From the NCBI GenBank assembly GCA_026874595.1, contig CM049321.1, positions 46,803,797 to 46,867,796 of the forward strand: a DNA stretch of 64,000 nt, read 5' to 3'. Each line of letters begins with the position of its first letter. Position 1 is the first letter of the stretch. This document shows, piece by piece, positions 1 through 9,069 of the stretch. The notes under the pieces are model-generated. The model was not told the DNA's origin, did not search any database, and was given only the letters and a program-made list of their open reading frames with translations. A program made the position numbers and the translations under genes. The DNA is from Sipunculus nudus (taxonomy: Eukaryota; Annelida; Sipuncula; Golfingiida; Sipunculidae).

Positions 1-249
1 TTCAAATAATATAACAATTTCAAGTCAGCAGAACTTTCAGGAGGTATCACTAGAATATGTTTTGGAATATGATAATAATGACTAACACTAGGCAAATTAT
101 TGTCCATAAGAAAATCTTATTCTGATGATGAAAGCGGAAACGCAATAGTTAATGAAAATAAATGTGAAGCATGTAATAAAAATTTGTAACAATTAGATTG
201 ATGTCTTATATCTATAATTTGTTTGTTTTCCCATCTTAATTCTAATCAG

Positions 250-288
250 AGCCAAGTACATCCGTATTCTCCCATACAACTGAACAAG
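250..288 (+). CDS. Stalk microexon A1 (39 nt)
   Basis: Acceptor TCTAATCAG, donor AAG/GTAAAT. With the phase-1 G of the preceding exon it reads EPSTSVFSHTTEQ, a variant of the array consensus EPSTTVYSDTTEQ. It is the first stalk exon visible; earlier exons are presumably left of the window. Confidence 0.7.
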
Positions 289-3200
289 GTAAATTGTACC
301 TCCTACATCTTAGCAGAACTTATAATACATTTTGCCTTGAACAATCCTCGTCTGTTTGCGATTTATTTGACACCCTTGTATGATAAAATATTATAATTTA
401 CAATGAAGTGAATGAAATGCTCAAATCATATAAGAATGTCAAGTGAGCACAATTTTAAGCAGGTAGCAACAGGATACTTATTGCACTACATTTAATAATG
501 GCAAGAAAAAGACTTTGCCTTTCAACTGCAATTAATTTCCCATAGTTTTTGTTTAATATTACCCTTTCTAATAAATAACAATAACATCAATTTGCTTTTT
601 CTTTCCTGCAAATTTTTACAAGTAGTTTCTTTTACATGTATTAGCTACTTAACTCTTTTGATTCTTTTCCAACGACAACAGTATACTCCGGTACACTGCA
701 AACGCTTCAGTAAAAGTAAATGTTGTGAAGCGTGCTATATTTTTTCATTAGATTTTTGTTAGGTAAATTGAACCTTCAGCATTTTAGCACACGTTATAAA
801 ACACTTATCCTCAAACAATTCCTCCTCTGTATGCAAAAGATCGAATTTATTTAAATTATTTCATATTTCAAATGATACATCAATTTCAGGTTAGCAGAAC
901 TTTCAGGAGGTATTATTAGAACATGTTTTGAACATGATAATAATGACTAAAAATATGCAAATTTTTGTCCATAAAAAAATGTTATTTTGATGATAATAGC
1001 GAAAACCCAATAGTAAATGTAAACATTTGTGAAGAATGTTATAAAAAATTGTTATTATTGGATTGTTGTTCTGTATGAATATTTTATTTGTTTTATCATC
1101 TTAATTCTAATCAGAGCCAAGTACAACCGTATACTCCGATACAACTGAACAAGGTATAATTTACCTCCTGCATTTAATTAGAACTTATTATACAATTGGC
1201 CTCAAACAATCCTTATTTGTTCGTAATTTTATTTGATATCCTGGTATGATAATATATTACACTTTTCAATGAAATGAATGAATTGCCATAATCATATAAG
1301 AATCTCAAGTAAGCACAATTTTAAGCAGTTAGCAACAGAATAACTATTTCACTACATTTAATAACGGCAAGATAAAGACTATGCTTTTCAACTGGAGTTA
1401 ATCTGTCAGTTTTTTATCAGCAATTTATCATCTTTGTTTAATGTTGCCCTTTCCACTGGATAACAATTATATAAATTTGTTCTTTTTTCTACAGATTTTT
1501 TTAGTACAATTATAAATGATTACAAATGACCATGATGACTGCAGTTTATTTGCCGTAATGTTTCTTTACAGTCAAATTAATTGTTGTTTTCTAAGAACTT
1601 TTTTCATAATTTTAAAAGTTACAATTTCTGAAGAATATGAGAATTATATAAATTTGGCCGCTTGGCCTTTCTAAAAAATGATATAATTATTATTAAAACA
1701 ACAAATATAACGCCTAGTGCTGATATTAACGCTAACGCATTAGTAAATGTAAATATTGCGAAGCGTACTATATTTTTTATATTTACATTGTCGTTTTACA
1801 CGTATAACTTCCTTTTCTATTTCTTTCTAATCAGAGCAAAGGACAACCGTATACCCTGATACAACTGAACAAGGTAAATTGTACCTCCAGCATTTTATAA
1901 AACATTATAGAACACTTAGCCGCAAACAATATCTCATCTGTTTGCCTAGAATCGAAATATGTGTAACTTAATTTATTCCCTGGTACTCTTTTATAACAAA
2001 GTTTACAATTATGTTATTGGAATGTCCAGATGAAATATAAATTCAAGAAAGCAGAACTTTCAAGATGTATCACAATAATATGTTTTGGAATATTATAATA
2101 AAGACTAAAAATAGGCAGACAATTTTCCATAAGAAAATATAATTTTTATGATGTTAAGCCAATAGTAAATGGAAATTATTGCTGAGAATGTTAGAGAAAA
2201 TTGTTAAAACTGGATTGTTGTTTTATATGTATAACCTGTCTGTGTTTTTTAATTTTGATTCTAATCAGAGCCAAGTACAACTGTGTACTCCGATACAACT
2301 GAACAAGGTATATTGTACCTCCTGCATTTTGACAGAACTGAAAATACATTTGACCTTAAACAATCCATATTTGTTCGTAATGTTATTTTATATCATGGTA
2401 TGACAATATATTACATTTTGCAATGAAGAGAATAAAAAGCTTTAATCATAAAAGAATTTAAAGTAAGCACATTTTTGAGAAGGTAGCAACAGAATAACTT
2501 ATCCACTACATTTATTAATCGCAAGCTATAGACTATGTTTTCAACTTCAGTTAATTTGACACATTTTTTTACAGCATTTTATCATATTTGTTTAATGTGA
2601 TTGCCCGTTCTCATGAATAACAATTATATCAATTTGCTCTTTTCTCTGCATTTTTTTAGTCCCAGTATTTATTGTTCTTCGGATAATATACCTAGTGAAT
2701 GTATACACGCACTAGTAAATGTAATTTTTTGCGGAGCATATTTTATCAATGTGTTACAGGTAGGATGTTTTACATGTATTAGCCACTTCACTCTTTTGAT
2801 TCTTATCAGCGCCAACGACAACCGTATTCTCCGATACAACTGAACAAGGTATGTTAGCAAAAGGTATAAAACACTAACCCTCAACCAATGTCTCATCTGT
2901 TTCCACACAATAAACATATAATTCGTCATCAATTGTACCGCCTAGTGGTGATATTAACGCAAGGGCATCAGTAAATGTTAATATTGCGACGCGTTCTATA
3001 TTTTTTTAATCAGATTGTTGTTTATATGTTAAATTTCTTTTTCTATTTTAAATCTTATCAGAGCAAAGGACAACCGTATACGCCGATACAACTGATCAAG
3101 GTACATTGTACCTACAGCATTTTAACAGACGTTATAAAACACTTAGCCTCAAACAATTTCTCATCTGTTTGATTGGATTCAATTAATGTAACACATTTCG

Positions 3201-6200
3201 TACCCTGGAATTCTTTTATAACAGTGTTTGCAATTATGTGAATGAAATGTTTAAATGATCAATCAATTTCAAGTAAGCAGAACTTCCAGGAGGTATCACT
3301 ATTATATGTTTTGGAATATGATAAAAATGACTAAAAATAGGCAGACAATTGTCCATAAGAAAATATAATTTGTGTTATGTTAAGCCAATAGTAAATGTAA
3401 ATTATTCTTAAGCATGTTAGAAAAAATTGTTATAATTGGATTGTTGTTTTATATGTATAACCTGTCTGTGTGTTTTAATTTCATTATAATCTGAGCCAAG
3501 TACAACTGTGTACTCCGATTCAACTGAACAAGGTATATTGTACCTCTGCATTTTGACAGAACTTATGATACACTTGGCCTTTAAAAATCCTTATTTGTTC
3601 GTTATTTTATTTGATATCCTGGTATGATAATATATTACATTTTGCAAAGAAGTGAATATAATGCTCTAATCATATTAGCATTTCAGGTAAGCACAATCTT
3701 AAGCAGTTACCAACAGAATAACTATTTCACTACATTTAATAACGGCAAGAAAAAGACTATGCTTTTCAACTGCAGTTAATCTGCCATAGTTTTTTACAGC
3801 AATTAATCATCTTTGTTAAAATGTTGCCCTTCTACTGGATAACAATTATATCAATTTGTTCTTTTTTCTACAGATTTTTTTTTAGTACAAACAATTATTG
3901 CTCTTAAGCAAATATACCTAGGGGATGTGAAAAAGGAATAGTAAATTGGATTTTTGCAAAAAAAACTATAACAATGTGTTACAAGTAGGATGTTTAAATG
4001 TGTTACCCACTTCACTCTTTTCATTCTTATCAGAGCCAACGAAAACCGTATACTCCGATACAACTGAACAAGGTAAGCTGTTTAAGTATGGCGCATTGAA
4101 CAGAGAAAGCAGCAGACGAAGTTTAGTTTTACATTACAAATGACCATGATGACTGCAGTTTATTTGCCGTAATGTTTCTTTACAGTCAAATTAATTGATG
4201 TTTTCCAAGAACTTTTCTTCATAATTTTAAAAGTTACAATTTCTAAAGAATATGGGAATTATATAAATTTGCCAGTTATATGGACCTTTTTAGAGAAAGT
4301 TATATTTATTATTCATCAACAATTATAACGCCTAATGGTGATATTGACGCTAACGCATTAGTAAATGTAAATATTGCGAAGCGTGCTATATTTTTTTATA
4401 TTACATTGTCGTTTTACATGAATAACTTCATTTTCTATTTGATTCTAATCAGAGCAAAGGACAACCGTATACCCTGATACAACTGAACAAGGTAAATTGT
4501 ACCTCCAGCATTTTATTTAAACATTATAGAACCCTTAGCCGCAAACAATATCTCATCTGTTTGCTTAGAATCGAAATATATGTGACTTAATAAATTCCCT
4601 GGTACTCTTTTATAACAAAGTTTACAATTATGTTATTGAAGTGTCCAAAAAATATAAATTCAAGTAAGCAGAACTTTCAAGAGGTATCCCTATTATATGT
4701 TTTAGAATATGATAATAATGACTAAAAATAGGCAACATCATCCATAAGGAAAAATAATTTGTGTGATGTTATGCCAATTTGATGTAAATTATTGTTAAGC
4801 ATGTTAGAGAAAATTGTTATAATTGGATTGTTGTTTTATATGTATAACCTGTCTGTGTTTTTTTAATTTTGATTCTAATCAGAGCCAGGTACAACCGTGT
4901 ACTCCGATACAACTGAACACGGTATATTGTACCTCCTGCATTTTGGCAGAACATATAATACATTTGACCTTAAACAATACTCATTTGTTTGAAATTTTAT
5001 TTTATATCCTGGTATGACAATATATTACATTTTGCAATGAAGAGAATAAACAGCTCTAATCATAAAAGTAAGCCTAAAGTAAGCACATTTTTGAGAAGGT
5101 AGCAACAGAATAACTTATTCACTACATTAAATAATCGCAAGCTATAGACTATGTTTTTCAACTGCAGTTAATTTGTCATAATTTTTTACAGCAATTTATC
5201 ATCTTTGTTAAATGTTCGCCTTTCTCATGAATAACAATTATATCAATTTGCTCTTTTCTCTGCATTTTTTAGTCCCAGTATTTATTGTTCTTCAGAGAAT
5301 ATACCTAGTGAACGTATACACGCAATAGTAAATGTAAATTTTTGCGGAGCATATTAAATCAATGTGAAACAAGTAGGTTGTTTTACATGTATTAGCCACT
5401 TCACTCTTTTGATTCTTATCAGCGCCAACGACAACCGCATACTCTGATTCAACTGAACAAGGTAAGCTGTATCTTCGCATTTTAGCAGAAGGCATGAAAC
5501 ACATGGCCTCAAACAATTTCACATCCGTGTCCACATATTCAAAATACTCCCACTTATCTAATCCCCTGGTATGATTTGATTTTAAAATAATGGGGTTAAC
5601 ATTTTCAAATTATAAAAAAACTAGTTAAGTTAGACGAATTGAATAGAGGAAGCAGCAGAATAAGTTAAGTACTTCATAAGAAATGACAAGGATGACTGCA
5701 GTATATTTGCCGTGAAGTTTTCTTACAGACATATTCATTAATGTTTGACTTTCAATTTCGAATATTACAAAAAGAAGTTTTGTCAATCATCAATATGTAA
5801 AATTCGCCAAATGAACAGTAAACAATTCCTTACAGGATGACAGCCCAAATCTTATCCAATCTTATCACGCTCGTCATTAAAGGCACAATCCTCAGGGCAA
5901 CGCTCGCCATAATATTGGTACATCCAAAAGAGATGGACAGTCCAGGTTCTTTTTATCCGACTGAGATCATTACATGCAGAAAAATTAATGCGAGAAAACA
6001 GGATTGGTACAATCATTGAAAAATTACTATACTCTGGAGAGGCGTTCAACACTCGAGGCACAATATAAAAAACAATGAGTCTATATTGACGCACATGGAA
6101 TCATGGGTTCTTCAACTGAAAGTTTGGTACCCAGAAAGATCGCCCAAGGCAGTTTTGCCGCTGGTCATATTACTATAGCCAAACACTATCGAGCTCCGAG

Positions 6201-9034
6201 GATCCACCACAGGACACACGCCCAATCTAGGTTAATTGAGTCACACAAATACACTCGTCACGGCACCCCTCGACGTCCAACAAACCATTGGCTTACAGGG
6301 TTTTCACGGCAAATAGAAAAAAAAGTACAGACATATCATGCTTGTCTGCGGTATCGGTACCCGAAGATGTCACAGCAAAATGATATTCGGGACCCATGCG
6401 ATTAGCATATACTTGAAATTGATTTGGCCTGCAAGACTTCACCAAGGCTTTTTTTAAACCCACATCGACGGATTACCGGTTCGTTGGTTATTTCGACTCT
6501 ACTCTCATGTCCGTTAGAGGGATTCGCTTGGAAACTTTCAGACACTGACTGTCTGCGGAGAACTGTCACTTAGGGAACATATTCCATATTCTATTAGGGA
6601 ACATAACCAGATGATTGTTTTGATAATATATAATACATTTATATGGAGTATCGGGTTAGGAAATAAAGCGTGAGATCGTTGGTTAAAGAACACATCTCAT
6701 TTTTTTGTTAATTCCAAAGCAGGTTAAGAGCGTGTCTCTTTTTATGTTAATCTCGGAACAGTTTTAATTTCGTTGAAGGCGTCTCTGTTTGGCGGTCTCT
6801 CTAGTTCAGAGGGTTCGTTGCAGATTTCAAAGGAGGTGCCCCTGTGTAAGTTAGATTTTTTCAGGGTCTATCTCTAGAGGTATGTCCATATTTATATTCA
6901 AACTGTAATCGATGGTCGGCGTAATTGGAATTGGTGAATGGGCAGAAGACGAGCAAGACAATGCTCGACACAAGTGGCCGTCCAGCGTTCTGATTAGGTA
7001 CAGACAGGCGATATCAGCAGTCCGGGGACTGGTCTGATGGTGTCACGGTGAAGACAGCTGAGATGTGATGTCTACAAGCGTTAATAGTCGATGTCTGTGG
7101 AAGGAAACAAACGATTAATCTGTAAAGGTCATCAGAGGGAGTATGGCATATCTGCCGAAGGACTGGTAAATCTGTCGATGTATACCTGTTGTGAACACTT
7201 CTATGAACAGACCAGGGATTTTATTTAAACGCTTTATTGTAGAGGTACATGATATTGCAATGTGAAAGCTTATTCTGCTACCTATAACTGGATGATTCCA
7301 GGAGACATCAGCTGTAAAAGACTGTGATTCAACGCCGAGAAAGAGAAGCGATGGGTGAACTGTGTCAAACGTGTATACTTCAGCGAGTAATTATGGGTTA
7401 TTGGAGATCCATGTGTATAAAGACTGAATGTACTGCACACACAACGCGAGCCACTAAATTAGGCAAACAGTGTTACATCCCGGTATCACGTGTGCGTGAT
7501 GGTCATGATGGTCATTACTAGTAACAGAGTAATTGGAACTTTGCCGTATACTGTCATTAATGGACTCAGTGTATATTTATGTGTTATCCCCAATGTTCGT
7601 TTGTAAGAAGCGCCTCTACAGAGAATGTGAATAATTTCTTTATTTTACATAACAATTGTTTTGTTAAATCATGTCTTATTTTCTTTTTGGTATGTAGTTA
7701 TGATGAGTTCAACCTGTTGGTTTGACTTTTAAGAGAACCTGGACGTTCACATCTTGACCGGTGTGACACTGACCCTCTGGCCTCTCAGCTAATCAGTATT
7801 GGACTCTCCCCTAGACCCATGACAACCTTAGACAACTACACCAAGCGCGCTGACCCAGGAGTTTCTGACCCAGATTTCCTGATTCCATACTATATACCAG
7901 TCCTGACGTCATACCTACTGACCGACCTTGGCCCATCGTTCAAATACACTAAAATACAAACTCTGGACACGCCTCCAGAGGTAAATGTATGACAATCAAG
8001 CAGAATGGGCGCTGTCCCTGGAGGCTAGCGTATATGTGCCACCACAGGAACCGGTCAAGACAAATCTCACTGATTTACGACTGCACTGACTTCAACCCGA
8101 AGAATATATTTCGGTTCCTACTTCTAAGTTAACATCACAGTTCTCTGGTGACAACGACCAGATAGTGGCTATACATTTCAAATGCGCCTAATTTGCCATG
8201 AAGTTTCTTGACAGCCTTTCATCATCGTAAGCTTTTCTAAAATATAAACATAAAATGCTTGTTTTCACTGGATTTCTATTTTAATTCTACTCAGAAGCAA
8301 AGACAACCGGTTACTACGCTACAACTGAGCAAGGTAAGTTGAACATACACCATTGAAGCAGAAGGTATAAAAAATTGCCTCAGCAATTTCAGATACGTTT
8401 GCAAAGATTCAAATGTGTGTCATTTATTAAATACCCTTGAGCGGCATGATTACTATTAACTTCTACAAAGATGTGAAAACCACATGCCATTTTCAAGTAG
8501 GCAGAATTTTAAGTAGATAGCAACAGCATAATTAATGCACTACATTAATATCGACCAGATGAATGTTATGGTTTCAACTGCAGTTAATTAACCGTCAAGT
8601 GTCATTACTGCCTTTTACAATCATTATTATTCTTAAGTAGAAAAATGGTAAAAATTTGCTCGATTGCTCTACGATTTTTTATACAAGCAATTACTGTTCA
8701 TACTGTTCATCTAGTGGCGATGTTAACACGCAATAGTAAAAGTAAATTATTGCAAAGCTTGCTATATATAATAATTGGATTGTCCTTTTAGATGTATTAC
8801 TTGCTTATCATTTTTATTTGCCTGCTTGTTCTGCATTTTTATAAATACTATTTATTGCTCATATCGATTTTTTCTCAGAATCATCGACAATTGAAACAAT
8901 GACGATCTCTGAAGAAGGTGAAGTTTATCTTTATTTTACCTTAACTCATAAACAAACATGATAAGTTGTAGTGTTGATAACGCAAATACAATATGTAAAT
9001 CATAGATTAATATTCTTGTAAATTATAATTATTA

Positions 9035-9069
<35 letters not shown>

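Larger units (their letters stand above)
1530..5540 (+). repeat. Higher-order repeat of three microexons (~2.6 kb period)
   Basis: The segment from about 1524 (CAAATGACCATGATGACTGC) to about 2930 recurs from about 4137 to 5540. It carries exons 1835, 2269 and 2810 against 4453, 4883 and 5423, with the same order of protein variants (EQR, EP, AP starts). Introns are duplicated with the exons. Confidence 0.75.

Noticed and set aside
1..5540. Regularly spaced short repeats that could suggest a CRISPR-like array
   Set aside because: The conserved 39-nt blocks are flanked by splice signals, spaced by 210-930 bp of repeated intron, and encode in-frame peptides in a eukaryotic context.
6103..6405. 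100-codon frame in the inserted block
   Set aside because: No recognisable domain; conservation in copy B only reflects the recent duplication.
6865..6879. Possible 15-nt phase-1 exon (TTTTTTCAG, GSISR, GTATGT)
   Set aside because: Splice signals are good, but the sequence is very short, lies in the foreign inserted block and does not resemble other exons; chance is likely.
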